A stretch of 64,000 nt of DNA. Origin: Onchocerca volvulus (lineage: Eukaryota; Nematoda; Chromadorea; Rhabditida; Onchocercidae). The notes beneath the pieces were generated by a model. It searched no databases. It was not told where the DNA came from and saw only the letters and a program-made list of their open reading frames with translations. Both the position numbers and the translations under genes were made by a program. The stretch covers positions 11,869,560 to 11,933,559 of the forward strand of contig HG738140.1 of assembly GCA_000499405.2 (NCBI GenBank), in the 5' to 3' direction. Below, piece by piece: positions 1-14,697 of this stretch. The first letter of the stretch is position 1. The number at the start of each line of letters is the position of its first letter.

Positions 1-1888
1 CCTCTCGACAGAATCCGAAATCAGCAATTTTGATAGAGTTATCAGCAAATAAAAGAATATTTTCCAGTTTCAAATCACGGTGTGCTATTGAATGCATATG
101 CATATAATAAATCGCCGAGATGAGTTGCTTCATCCAACGTTGAGCTGTCGATTCCGATTGTGCACCATTTTGTTGTACAAATGTTAGCTAAAAAAAAATT
201 ACGAGCACATTAAATCATAAAGTTATGGAATTTCACATTACCTCAAATTTTCAAGTTCAATATCATCCGTAGATTCATTTATCCGAGCTATTTTTTCCCA
301 CTTATTAAGAAGTTGACGGGAACTCGTTTAAACTTCCAGAAAGTAATCTTAATATCTAAGAAACAGTACTGTAAATTAGTTTTTCAATTGAACAGATGAT
401 TCTTTTACGGTGCCCTAATTTACATTCTCCATGGTGACCATTAGCTAACTTTCAGCTCTCTTTATCATATATTTGCTATTCAAAGTTATTAGATTAAATG
501 GTTCATCATCTTATGCTTGTTTATGATTAAGTCGATGTCCAGTATTTCCATTTATAGCATTATTAGCAATTCCTTGTAATATCTGATGAAGAATTATTTG
601 ACATTGTCGTCTTTTTTATAGATCTATAGCTGACAAAAGATGACTTACAAGATCGCCTTTTTCGGCAAGTTCCATTGGCAAGTATACTTTGTTAGCTTCT
701 TCGAAAACACCAAAAAGAGCAACCAAATTTGGATGTCTCAAATGTTTCCATGTGTGAATTTCACGCGGCAAAAATTTGCATTTGTATTCTTGAGTAACTT
801 TTCGTGTGTCAATTATTTTGATCGCAACCTTGAAAATTTCATAAGTTGTTTCATCTCACAATAGTACTAATTGTGTTATTAGCAAAGAATCCAGCATATT
901 CATTATTAAATGAGACCAATCTCGGCATAAACTCCGACATGAATTGAAAATTCCCTTCACTAGTTCTTTTTTACTGCAATCTAGATCTAGTTTTTTGTAG
1001 CGGTGAATATCTTGTAACCATTCCGTAGCTTATACTGCAGGATAAAAAACTGATAGCATTGCAATAAGAGTTGAAAGATAAAGATAGTGATATGATGGAT
1101 TTGAAATCTCAATTAGCAGGTAAAAAAATCAAAGTCTGATCAACAAATAGAATAAAGGACTAGCTAATGCAATAAGTCAGTTAAATGAGGTGCATTTTGG
1201 AATTTCCTTTTGCTTTTTCAGTTAGTTAGTTCAAAAAATTAGCATAATTCGTTTTGTGATAACATAATACCTTCCTGCTAGTTCTAATATGTATGCCCTC
1301 GCATACTTTGCTATAACGTCCATAACCAAGTTTTGGGCAATTTGTCAAGGCGTATCCATAAGTTGCCAATACTTGCCGACTAGTCAAAGGATAAGAATGG
1401 TAGTTGCATACCGTTTGAAGTGGTTGCTAAAATTTCATTTTGAATATTAATAATTGAAAATCACAAAGAAATAATTCATTTCACTTTAAAATTTTTGCAA
1501 ATATTATATAAATAATACTTTTATATTTACATACAGTTTGAATAATTTTGGAAAACTACAGATTAAAGAATGCCAACATTAATTGGACCATTGGTTTAAT
1601 TTCATTTGAAACACATTAGAATCTATTATCTCGAAATATTTCTATAGAAATTTAAAAAAAAAAAAAAAGGTCTTCGAATTGCTTAATATTATGTACCTCC
1701 AGATTACTAATTTTTATATATTTGCATTTTTAAAAGACTAAAATTTTTTAAAACTTACGTGATGCATGCAATGATGATCATGTGAACGTTGGCAGTGATT
1801 TTGCTTGTATCTTAATTTAATTGAACTGTATAGCCATTTATTTGTCGAAATTTCATTTTCGAATGATAATTGTCGCTCTTCCTCGTAC
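1..1888 (-). CDS. TSSK-like serine/threonine protein kinase, partial (3' end off the left edge, 5' exon not found)
   Basis: Exons in transcript order: 1759-1888, 1271-1426, 649-828 and 1-187, all phase-compatible with GT donors. The second exon carries a glycine-rich loop (GYGRYSKV); the third opens with the ATP-binding lysine motif VAIKIID and contains FLPREI and RHPN; the last has the catalytic HRDLKLEN and the Mg-binding DFGFCRE before the window ends. VAIKII followed by FLPREI is typical of testis-specific serine kinases (TSSK, CAMK group). About 177 codons are visible, covering the N-lobe and the start of the C-lobe. The first exon (about 43 codons, Cys/His-rich near its end) is an N-terminal extension without recognised domain and is less certain; no in-frame ATG was found, so the true first exon lies upstream. 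The acceptor before VAIK reads TTTTCAAG. Kinase identity is near certain; the TSSK assignment is likely. Confidence 0.85.
1041..1190 (+). pseudogene. Possible decayed coiled-coil exons inside a kinase intron
   Basis: On the strand opposite the kinase, a TGCAG acceptor at about 1040 is followed by codons reading QDKKLIALQ, an in-frame TAA, then ELKDKDSDMMDLKSQLA and a G|GTAAAA donor. A second short stretch near 1160-1190 reads GLANAISQLNE before GTGCAT. The heptad-like pattern resembles coiled-coil tails, but the stop codon and short length suggest a relic or chance. No parent gene can be named. Confidence 0.25.
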
Positions 1889-3440
1889 CTAAAAATATTG
1901 GTTGGCTTTGACTTTAGCGGGAAAATTATGGATATTACAGGCAATTGTTAGTGGTAACACTAGTCGTTTATTTCTCGGGTATCAAAAGTTTTGTGTCAGA
2001 ATGTCTTAGTAGTATCGAAAAGAAAATGTTGTATAGTTCAATTTGTAGATTGCTCAAAATAAACTTCTTTTTGTACAAAAAATTAATTTCAAACAAATTT
2101 AGAAATTACCTCTTTGCTCTTGTAGACATTTTCTCAAATTTCAAAAAAATTGATATATTTGGGTATTAAATTTCACAAAGGAAACGATTTGTACTGGAAT
2201 TATTTTGGATACAATGATAGCAAAAATTGAAGAACTAATAAAGCTTATTTCTAGAAGAAAATTTTTTCTTCGATAGCCATTATTTGATTAAAGTTAGTTA
2301 GGTTACATTAAAGGATGATGGATTGATGAAAATAAGATGGAGGGAGAGAACTTTGGTGTAACTTTCTTCCATCATCTTTGGAAGTTATTATATATGGTAC
2401 AAAAGAACTTTAATATCTTTTCAAATATCCTTTTAAAATGATTGAGTAATCTTTAGATGCTGTGTCCATTCCTAAGCCTTCTCCCATCCCGAATCTTTTC
2501 GAGAAGAAAAAAATTTCAAATATATGTTTTGGTAGCTAACTTTTGCTTTTAAGTGATTTCATAGGTATTTGTTTATAGATGTGAATTATCTATTTTACGA
2601 TAACAATTGTGAATTATATTTCCAGGATATCAGACTATCTCTCTTATCTTTGATCTTAATTATGAGTAACAAATGTAACAAATAGAATAGTCGAAAAAAA
2701 AAAATCATTATCTTTTTTTAAAGTTATTTTGCGTGAAAGAAGTAATTTTTTACAATTCGATCCTAACTATTTAGAATAGTTCCAAGTGAAGAGTTGTATT
2801 CAGCATAACTAGTTAGAAGTTGGCATGGAAATAATCATTTGATAAGAGAGGAAAATATTCGAAATTATCCCCACCATCTCGGGAAAAAACGAGCCCTATG
2901 GTAAGTTGGCTTGTATCAAACCGCCTCCTGAATTTGACGAGCACAATAATAACACTGCCATTTCATTGCGAATCATTTAAATCATTGTCTTATTTATTGA
3001 AAGTAGCAAAATTTAATGATTATGCAAATTTAATTGAAGATCTTGTGTTATAATCATCGTTAAATATACTGTGGGTTAGGAATATTTTTTTTTTTTTTTC
3101 ATTCTTTATCTTCTACTCTCTTTATTTTTTCTCCTCTTTTTTACACTCTTTTTTTTCCTTTTCTTGTTCCTCGAGATACTTTTCATATTTATTTAAAACC
3201 AACTTATTATTGAGTTGGTGACTTAGTCTATATTTTGTCCAGTCGGGAAAACAGAGCACAATAAAAAAGTTACTTCTCCCATTGGAAAAAATCGCTGTAT
3301 TACTGATATCTTTCGTAGAAGGCCAATGTTGCCTGAATTATGAAAAGAAAAACGAAATCTTTATGGATACTTTCTGTAGTCCATTTGTTTTCCTTTTTCT
3401 GATTCTTAGAGTATTCCTCAAGTTTCTCTCCTGATCAAAT
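1889..3440. other. Intergenic region between divergent kinase and WASHC4 genes
   Basis: About 1.5 kb of AT-rich sequence. It must hold the missing first exon of the kinase (-) and the WASHC4 promoter (+). I see only an imperfect pair of GATGATGGA / TCCATCATC arms near 2313-2384 and T-rich runs around 3088-3160 of the kind common upstream of nematode genes. No tRNA or further coding exon was recognised. Confidence 0.5.
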
Positions 3441-6400
3441 ATGCAGAAGAGGATGTGGAAAGAGGAGGAGTATTTTCCTCATTTTTGCCGTTTTTCAGCT
3501 GATATTCTTTCCTGTTACAGACTAGTTGAATCCATAACTACAGCATTAAGGAAAACAAAAAGTATGTTTTATTAGAAATTAAAGAAAATTTAAGTAATAT
3601 TTTCAATTTCAATTGAAAATTTTAATTTATGATTGCAGAATGATTGTTTTTATGGTCGACAGCCGAAAGTGGTAGAATTGACGCATAGTGGAAATGCTAT
3701 TGTTGATAAATGTATCATTACATTTTCCACTCTTATCCTGGAAGTGGATATCTTAGCGGAAAAAGCACGAAATACATTCTATAACGCATTGATTGTTTAT
3801 GGAGAAGATGGTAATTTTGCAAAGAATAAGTGGTATTACTGATCAAATGAAAGATAATTGATAGGAAATTAAAATTTATCATTAATTAATCAACTGGAAA
3901 ATAAAAAATTGATATTAAATTACATTTTATAATTTTTTCAAATATTGTGCATTTTTAAGCGTTTCCAGTGTTGTGATAGTTTCTTTTTTGACAGTTGATG
4001 GATGCTTATCATCAGAGGCTGGTACTGTGAAAATGATTGCTCAATTTTTGCCACAACTTCAGGAACTTCATGTTTTTGTCAATCGTTGTAATGAAGTTTT
4101 CCATAATATTATTTCTCAAATTTATGCTTTTTATTCCTTAGAGTAAGTCTCGTTTGGTTATTTCAAAATTTTATTTTTTTTAATGAATACATTTGTGTTC
4201 AACAAATAAAGAAGCGAAGAAGTTTGCTGAATCTAATAAAACTATACCGAAAAATTCATTTATGTATTTACTATTATTCTCTGTATTTTGCGCACTTGGA
4301 ATATAAATCTTCTAAAAAACATGAAAAGTCATAAAAGAAATCAAAATATAATCTCAAGATTACTACTGTGTTTTTTTATTCACTTGTCATTTAGGCGCAG
4401 TGTTTTGGACAAAGCTCAGGAAAGGAAGTTTGTAAATGTTTGGTGTTCACTCGGATTACTATTATCCATTTTAATTTCACTCGATGAAATTGTACGTCAA
4501 CAATCCACTTTGCAGCGACACTGGCAATCATATTATAAGTAATAGTTATCCGTCTGTAATGGAAATTAATTTTTTGAAGCATTCTATTTTTAAAGTGTGA
4601 GGTGAAAATTCACCTTTGCAATACCATTGCAGCTGTTTTTATTACACATGAATTTCATATAAACGAGCATCAAATCAATTTGATTGAAAAGAAATGAAAA
4701 AAGTGAATTGAAATGAAAACTGATCGAAGAAAGATAAAATTAGAATCAGTTCAAGAAAATAACAAAATTAAATGCATATTAGCATTATTATTGGGTATCA
4801 TCAAAGCTATGAATATTAGAAATATGATAGAAACAGAAACCCTAGATTAGCAGAATTAAATAATGAAGAAATGATTAACAAATAATAGGATAAGTATTTG
4901 AGGAACGCTTTCTATCTATGAGAATCTGCTTCGGATTTTCAGTTCTTATAGTAGAATGGAAAAGTTGCGCTAAAAAAATTAAAAAAAAAAATTAATAAAT
5001 GCGACTGTAATGTCTCATGATTTTGAAAAATAAATAGTGAAATGGAATAGAATGTGTTTTTTTTTATTGGTCAGGAGGAAGTGAATAGATTAGTTTTCTC
5101 AAATAGTGAAGTGTCAGTATTTCATTGTCTTTTGAAATTTCAAGAATTTTCGAGCTTTTTGCTAGTATTTCTCACGAAAATTCTCCATTATATATGTATT
5201 TTTCATTTATGGAAATCAACTTGCACCGGCAATCCGCCATTGCTTTGAATCTATCCAGTTTCAGAGCAATGCAAACGATAGCTCATAATCCGTCTCAGTT
5301 CAGTGCAGAATCGGATTTGTTGCAACCTCTTCAGCGGTTAATTTCAACAATCGATCAGTCAATTATGCGAGCTAATCTCTACAAGGTAACAATTTGATTC
5401 CTATATTGATCGATATTATTGTAAAATTCAATTAGAAAATGTAACAGTAGCAATAGTAATGTAGTGTATAAGCAAATGCGATAATATTTCAAGCCCAAAT
5501 ACCTATTGATCTGCTAGAAATCAGACAGTTAGCAATGCCGACATCTGATGAGCAATTTAAATTTAATGTTTGTACAATAACTGTCGTAATCCCTCTAATC
5601 TTATAATCATTGGAAAGACACGTTATTTCAATTGATTGAACGATTTAATTCGTTTAAATCATCATTATAGATTTTTACTAAATTACGACATCTTTTAATT
5701 TATCTTGTGATTCATGATTACTGAAAAAAGTGGAATTTTTCACAAAACTTCAATATTAATTTATTTCCAAATTACTTGTGAAATTTAAAATTATCTTGCA
5801 TTCAAAATTTCATTTTATAGATTTTTTTTTTTTCATCAACAATGCATTATTCGTTTATCTTACAATATATATATATATATATATATTGATGCTGATTTTG
5901 TAGAGCTGCTGCCAACAAATGTTTGAGAAAAATTTGCATGAGAATCATCAGTTTAGTGAACGAATGAAAGAGATAACAATTGAATTATTCGAAAAATGGG
6001 ATCGAATAGCTGGTATGTATTCCTTATTTTTTTTTTGATAATTTTGAAAAATTCCAATTAAGTAATTTTGTGAACTTTTTGAATTTTCGACTGAAATTTT
6101 GTTTTCGTTTCAAAAATTTAGGTTTGCCATTTGGACTCTTTGTTGAAAGTCTCAGACATTTTTAATTTCAAATTCTCACAGAAAATTACAAAATTTCAAA
6201 GCTCTTTACTTTTCGACAAAAATTTCAAGTTAACTATCATAATTTTTCTCCGAATAACACTTTTCATGGCATGTTTCAGTGGATGATATGCCAGATAAGC
6301 GACAATTAATGGCGATCGTTGCTCTTGCCTTATGCCATATGTTCATGTTTCGAACAGCTGATAAGAAAATGATGCGAACCATCTGGAATAGTTATAAAAA

Positions 6401-9400
6401 AGTAAGTAAGAGAAAATACAATATGAAATTAATTGTGTACACACTGACTGATTTAAATGTCTTAAATAGATGTGGAATATATTCCACAATATTTCACAAC
6501 CCTGATTCAAAGTTTAAATCTATAGTTAGATTAAGTGGAATAATTGAAATATCAGACAATTATTTTACTGGGAATTGTTTCTGTAGGCATTCAGAAAATA
6601 CACTATATGGATAAATTGTCCTGCTATTCGGATGATTCCATTGTTTAAATTTTATTCATTTTTATCTAATTTTCTGCTGAAAATTGCCAATTAAGTTTGT
6701 CTTGATGAATTTTTTCATTCTTGCAATTGATATTAAAAGTAAGTAGATTTTTTAAAGATATCAAATCATTCTGTAAAAATATATATATTTCTGGCAAGAT
6801 ATCAAATCATTCTGTAAAAATATAGTTCTGGCCAAATAGCATATATCCACTGTATTTCATTTCTGAATTTATTTTAGCTCGCAGTATTCCATCTCTATGG
6901 TTATGTGGTTTGGTCTCCATGTGAATTTATGTTGGAAAATTTGATTGAAGTAGATCGTGTGATTGATAAGAAAATGGTAGCTGCAATGACAGTTGCAAAA
7001 TCTGCCCAATTCGTTCAAAATATTGAAGCATTGCCGCGAGAAGCAGCTAATGTAGTAAACATTGTATGTAAAATGGATTTTATATGCAAAATTTCAGCAC
7101 TCCAATTTTTTCTTCTTCAGAAGTAATGTAAAGAAAAGTGTACTAGCACTACTTCACCCAGTCAGACTAAACTGAATTGTTACCGGTTCCTATTATATTT
7201 CTTCAGTTTTTTCCTCAGTAGTAGATTTTAGGATTTGTTGGAAATAATTTGCCTATGCATGTGTATATATTGGTAGTTATTCGGAAATATTGATAAATAA
7301 ATTTATTTAGTAGTTTTTGACATATATTACAGTTCTTTATTATGCGAGACTTTATTAAGCTTCTTTTGGTATGTATTGCTTTAAATTCTTTTACTGATCG
7401 ATATTTTTGGGACTTTTACACCAAGCACTGATGTTTTCTTTCACTGAAAGATTTCTAGCTATTCACCATTCTTTAGATAAGTCATATAATTTTTCTTGTT
7501 CGAAAGGAGAAAGAAATTCTGCTGTAATGTACTAAATTTTAAAAATATTCGGATGTCTATAAAAATCCAGAATAGATCTAAATAGTTCTCTGTTTGATTC
7601 AAAGTAATTCATATTTTCATATTGCAGTTAAATGAATGGAAATGCGGTATGAATGAAACGTTAAAAGAGACGCCTGAGCGAATGTCGAAGGATCTTTTGT
7701 CTTTACGAATCTCACTTTTTTTGCGAGTAAAATTTTTTTATTTCTTTTTTAATTTTTTTTTCTTAAAATAAAAGAAATTCTCGTCTTTAATTCTGCGACT
7801 ACTGATCCGATTCACAGTATTATTGAAGAATTTTTATTATTTACCAAATTGAGCTGCCATATGCTAAATTATTCTATGATAACTCAAGTGGGTCACTTTT
7901 AAAAGTAAAGAAAAAAACAACGGAAAAATTAAGAAAAACTGGATAACTGATTTGTAACCTCTGTGCAATACATGGACTTCCATAGATTTCGATCAATTTA
8001 TATATTTTGTATTAAAATATAAAGTATATGAAGTCTAAATAATAATTAAAAAAGAAATAAAATATAATCATATCCAAACAGTAAATATCAAGAAAACAGT
8101 AATTTGTATAATTAGAGATTGAAAAATTCTACTATGAAAATTCAAAAATCATTTTGAAATGAACAACAGTGAATAGTCAGAAAGTTTTTCAGGGTATTCG
8201 CTATGCGAATTTATTGTGTTGCCTTTTAAAAACTTTGATGAGTAGATTGGTGTTAGAACAGAAAGCAATGTCTCGTAGTTCTGCTTCAGCTGCTTTTCGT
8301 TTAATTGAAGCAATTAAGGTATGATTTTAATTTTTAAACGCGAAACCATATTGAATAATTCTAGTAAAGATTAATATTTTTTACATAGGGTATAATTTGG
8401 TGGGTAATTGTAGTTCTGTTTGGTATAGATTGGTTACACAAATTATGGGTGATTCAGTATTTTTATTTCACATTTCAATATATTGTAATAAAGTTTTGGA
8501 TTTTTGATAGGGTTTTTCATATTGATTATTGATAACGAATGTGTAAGCAATAAGATAGAGAAAAAATAAATTTTTTAAAAAATCCGAAATAATATTCTCC
8601 GTTGGTGCTTTCAACTATTGTTCTTTTTCTGCATTTTTAATTCTTTTAATTCTGGTATTTTTTTCTCTGTTTTAGTTTGGTGAAATAAATTAAATATTAT
8701 TTGTTGAATTAAAAAATGAAATATGTAAAAAAAGTGCCTTAGCGAAATCGCATGATGTTTTTTTGCTAGTTTTTGCATATATTCAAAAAGTAATTTGTAT
8801 GATTTATGTGCTAATTTACAGGAAATAGAGAGGATATTTTGGAAATGGTGGTATGATATTCTAGAAAGTTGTCAAGAAGCAGCCCAGTATTGTAATGCTA
8901 AGCTTATTCATCTAATCAGTATAGTACACCAGGCAACTCGAAGCGAATCGGATTTTTCCTACCGTACTGTTGATACACTTTCTGCATTAACTGTCGCTGA
9001 AAATGCTCTTTCGGGTTCAAGTAAGTGTTTTTTTTTCTTTTAATTTTAGAAGCGAAATTAGATTTTTGTGCAATTTTACTATATTTTATAATTTAAACCA
9101 GCATAAATTGAAATTTCAAGAAGTAAGGTTGCCTTCTCGTAAAATTAGCTCACTTTTTCACAAATATTAATTTTAATGTTTAAACTAATTTTTGATATTT
9201 CAGTTTCACAGACTAATTTGATTGTTGCGGGCATAGCGTTGGAGATGGCTTGTTGTACGGTAAATGTTTTTCTTTTTTTTTCTTTTTATCCATTCTCATT
9301 CATTTCTAATGTACTTTTTATCTCATTTTTACTTTACAAGCAAATTACGTACTTTTTATTAAGTTCATAATATTTCATGGTCAATGACAATTCGTAGAAG

Positions 9401-12400
9401 TGGTATTTTTGTTTATTTCTTGTGGAATTAATTTATAAAAAATTTTTGCTTTGCTGAGAATTTTCCAAATTGTTTATTATTTTATAGAAAATATTTCGCG
9501 GCAATGATGCCGAAAAGGTAGACGAACTACTTATACGTCTGAAAACTCTTTCATCACTAGGAAATATTGTTTTTCGTACTTGTAATTGTTCATTTTTATT
9601 TTGGCATCGATCGTTCATCGCTGCATATTTTAATGCAATTATTGAGGATAGCAGTTCACGGCCTGAGGTTTGCTTAATTTTTTCTTCTTTTTTTTATTAT
9701 CCAGATGCTATATTTTATAGTATCAAATTAAATATTATCGTCTGTAATTAGATCTGACAATTGAACAATACTTTTCAACTTGTAAGCATCAAGAGGAGTG
9801 ATTTCAGATGTAATTCTAAAACTTTGTGTTTATGCTACTATTTTCAATCCATATATTTAAAAAAAGTTTTTTTTAAATTCTGTTATGGAACTTAATTTTT
9901 TCTGCAGCTTTTCTTCGATGCAATAAATGATATAGAAACAATATTGGGTTCAGATGAGAACGAACTGGATACGAAAGTCAAGGAATCGATACGAGATGAA
10001 TTATATGAGTTATATGAAAAAGTTGGAATTTGGATTTGGAAGTTGTGAATTATATAAATTTGTAAACATGGAAAAATATGTCACGTTTCTAATTGATTCA
10101 TTGTTTTAAACTATTCTTTGAATCAATATGTAGAAGGATGTTTCTTGCTTGAGTTTTTTTGCTGATAGGGTTTTTCTACAACGAAAATCTCAATTTTTTT
10201 GAGCACAATAACTATATTTTCAAATTACTGTTTGTGAGTCAGAGGATAACAGTAGTTAATTCTTGTTTTTTTTCCTTTTTTTTCTCTTTCAATTTTTTAA
10301 AATTCTTTGCATTGTATTGTTTGAGAATTTGAATTTCGAAATATTATTATGTTTGAAAATTTAAATTCACTAGAACTTTTTTGTCATATTCAATCAAAAT
10401 CATTGCACGAAAAAATTTATATTTCATTTTAGTTCTATTTGTAGGCACGTAACATCACATATATAATCAAAATGTTTTCAGTTGTATCTGAAAAATTTAT
10501 GCGAAGCTGTAGAAACAGATTTACGATTGGCTGTTCATTCGCATCTCCAACTGGATGATCGAAGACCAAAAGATCCGATGCATGATACAAATATGCGTTT
10601 AATAAATTTATTGCAAATGCCCGCAGTGCAAATATTTGATCGACTGATTGACGTTAAGAGTAAGTACTCTTTTTTGTGCAGGAACAATGGAACTGTGGTT
10701 GAAAAAAAAGTGATTTAATAAATTCAGAAAGAAATCAGAATAGAAGTTATAATCGCAAGAAAAAAATAAGAATAGAAGTGATAGTCGCAAAAACGCGATA
10801 GCCAAAAAGATCGGATAGCAAATTTGTTTGTAAAATATTTAACAAAATTGATCTCTCTTTTTTTTCGGTTTGTCGAAATTTTAGGGTATGTTGAAAAATA
10901 TTTGGAATGTACATTTTACAATTTGACTGCGGTCGCTTTGCATGATTCGCATACTTATATGACGATGAGCTTATTGGCCAAGCAAAAATATGATTTAATC
11001 TTATGTCAAAGTCGTCTTCCGTTCCAAAAACTTAATCAAGGTCCAGATGTATTATTTGTTGCTCGAAATATCGAGTCATTTGTGGAAAGTTATGACTATA
11101 ATTTAAATGAACAGGTACATCGTTCCAAATTTTTTTGAAAATTTTTTAATGGAATTCGGTTCACAAATTCCAGATGAAACATCTCATATGTCAATTACAT
11201 CATAATTTTTTCTATCGTGTTGGACAGAGCGGATGTGTTGTGCTGAAACATTTGGCAAATTGGTGATCACAGATTACGCATTGCAAATGCGTATTTATAG
11301 TAATAATCTAGTTAAAGTTAATCCAATTAACTTTATTGGAACTTAAAATATTGAAAATGGATCATAATTCAGCCCGAAGATTGATTAAAATTCTTTGTAT
11401 CAGTCATAACATGTACTACTTTTCAGGCCTAACAATGTAGTTTATTCCCATATCTTCAATTTTGATTGATCTTGTAAATCGATTTAAAATAGTCCAAAGA
11501 AAAAATATATTTAGAAGCTTCATTTTTTGATAATTTGCAACAAATGTTATATTAAAAGTGTTTTATTATTAATCATTCGTTCTAGCATTTTTTCTTTTTT
11601 TATGGAAGTTAGAAGATTGTTTAATTTTAGTTCTTCATCGAAAAAGATAGTAGAAGCAAGCAGTTAACAATATTAACCGTAGAGCATGTTGCTAATTCGA
11701 TACGGACGCATGGTATGGGTATCATGCATACGACGGTATGATTAAATTCAACAATTTTCTCCAGTTCCTCTGACAAGAGAATTTTTTTTATTCTAATTTT
11801 TTTTTTTTTTTTTGGTAAGAATAGGAACGATGAGAAAAGGAAGTTTATTCATTCGTAAATTTATTCATAAATTGATTGATGAGGTATTTAAAGGTTACCT
11901 TTTATGAATCAAAATAAATTCTCTCTTCACAATGCTTGAAATTCTTTTCTATCAGGTTTTCACTTATTTTGAGAACTTTCATAAGATAATATCATGGTGC
12001 GCAATGTTTTGCAACGCTAAAAAAGAAGTAGGCAATCCAGAAGGTAATTAATCTAAAATGACGAATAATGAGAAAATATTCTAATATAGTAGTTTCGTTG
12101 ATCCAGAGTACATTGTAGATCAATCATGCTTATCAATTTCTCAAAAAGAAATTCTACATTTTTTCTCAACTCTTATACGATGAACGTATTAGGAATCATT
12201 TGATCAAGGATGAACGATATTTTCATGAGAATGTTGAAAAACTCGGAAAAATGGTTAGTCTACAAACATATATAAATAAAATTTTTTCGAATCTTCTTAC
12301 ATGGATATGTTTTTTTTTTTCGATTTGTGGAAGTAAAAGCTAGAAATTTGATAAAGAAAAGCGAATTGAGAGATGCAAAAAAAGCCTATTAGAATTCTTT

Positions 12401-14658
12401 ATTTTACTCATGGTCTAGTGATCTTTAAATTTTCAGTTTGTAACCATCGATTTTTCCCATATCTCTGAAAACTCAAAAGTCAACAATTAGATATGCAAAA
12501 ATTCTAGCTTAAAACCAACTGTCTTAAAACGAATTTATTTACTATACTAAAAAGCTAATTTCCAGCTCGTACATAAACATATTATGAATGCAGATCAAAT
12601 ATCAATTTACAATATATGTACCTGCATTTTTGAACAAATATTTTTAAATTCCCGAGAAATTCAGAATATTTTTGCTCAATATACTTCAACAATTTAAATT
12701 TTTCCTTTTTAGATTTTTTTCAGATTCCCATTTAATTGTCCAATATTTAGCTAAGAAATAAACTTGCATAAAATATTTCCTATCACATTTCAGTATCCAA
12801 TAAGTCGAGCGCAAGGTTTCAGCGCTGCAATTCGACTTCTTGGTGTTGCGGATGATTTATATTTGGATAAATTACGTATTCTGATCACTGAAATCGGAAA
12901 TGTTATGGGTTACGTAAGACTTGTTAGGTCAATGGCCAGTTTTTTTATTTCGCTTTTTTTCTTATTCAATCAACGATCTAGTTGATAGGAAAATCTAAAT
13001 AATTGGTTAAGCATTATTAGTGGTTTTCAGTGAGCTTACGACTAGAAAAAGTTATATTTCTGGCAGTGTCTTTCTAAATATGTCCTTCAGTTGGAGAGAA
13101 AACTTCATGATTAACTCCGGAATACTGATTGAGAACATTCATACCTTTCAGTATAAAAGTTTCAAATATAAATATCAATTATACTTGTTCCATCAAATAA
13201 GATTTTGCATCTTACATAACTTTTGAATTTTAGAAATTCTCAATTGAAAATTTTTGGATGGGAAAAAATATTAGCTGATAATTATCTTTAAAAGAAAAAT
13301 TGGAGAACTTTCCTCCTACTTTCTGTCTTCACAATAAACATTTAGATAATCACATTTAAATATTCATTTTAATGAATTATTCTTGATTCGAACATTCGTT
13401 TTAAGTCAGGATTTGGAATCTTATGGATGTTCTTATCTCTAACTATTTCTTATCGGGATCATCTGAAAAGAGATTGGCCGAAAAATCCGCAATATGAATT
13501 TCAAATATTTTCCAGTTTTTAAAAAAGTTTCGAATTATTAAGCACTTCAGATCAGGTGGTGTTGAAGCGAGTATACAATCCTTGGGATTTCTTCCCAATC
13601 TGGATGATATTCCATCTTTTGAATCGCTTGCAGTCAGTGCAAATCTATCATCAGAAAGTATCGACGCTGCTAAAGTACTGGATAATGTTTTCGATATGGC
13701 AAAGAAAAATATTAATCAATCGGACAACTATTTACAGGTTTGTAAGCAGAATTTTACTTATTTATTATATGATATATCATTGCCTAAAAATCCTCATAAT
13801 TCGTTCTTAAATTTCTATATATATATATATATATATATATCATTGAACTAAAAGCAGAAACAAATTTTGAAATAAAGCAAGCAAAAAATATATATATAGA
13901 TAGATGGGTGAATGGATATAAATTTCAGATTCTTGTAGAAGCATTTGCACCAGAATTACGCAGGAATACTAAATATGAGCATTTAAACTTCTTTTATATG
14001 ATTATACCACCGTTGACGATCAATTATGTGGATCGAATGCTATCTTGCAAGGGAAAATTGGGACGACGAGCGAAACAAAACAATACTTTCACTGATGATG
14101 GCTTTATTCTTGGTATAATGAAGAGAAGTTGCTAGAAAGTCAATCACTAAATTAATGAAGCAACAGAAGTTTGGAAAAAAAGACTTTCTGTTTTAATGCT
14201 CAGAAAAAAATCAAATAAAAATTTCATATTTCATATTTGGTATACGCAAGTTCCCAAAATTCTGGAGATTTCGAAAATTTCAAATTCTCAGAACGAGTAA
14301 AAAAAAAAATTTCGAAAATTTTGAAAGTATTTAGGTGTAGCATTTATCTTGGTTCTATTGGATCAATACACCTATTTCTTGGCTTTGAACTGGTTCCAAT
14401 CGGTGGCTCGCGAGTGCGAAAAAGAAATCGCTAATGCTTCACTTGGTTCTAAAAGTTCATCCAGTAAAATTACTGCAGATCCATCTGTAGCAATTCGTCT
14501 GGCAAAGCTTGACCAATACCAAAAAGTTAGATTTTAATTTCTTCTGTGAACCATGTACTTTTGAAGAATGTTTGGGTTTCTAAAATTCGAATTTTGCTTG
14601 AAAAATTAACATGGGCTTCAATTCGATTTTAAATTTATTGTTTCAATTCTCATGGCTT

Positions 14659-14697
<39 letters not shown>

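Noticed and set aside
11956..12043. Exon-like segment in WASHC4 ([10 protein letters not shown]...) with AG acceptor and GTAATT donor
   Set aside because: Length 88 would shift the frame, and the human protein joins the flanking exons directly.
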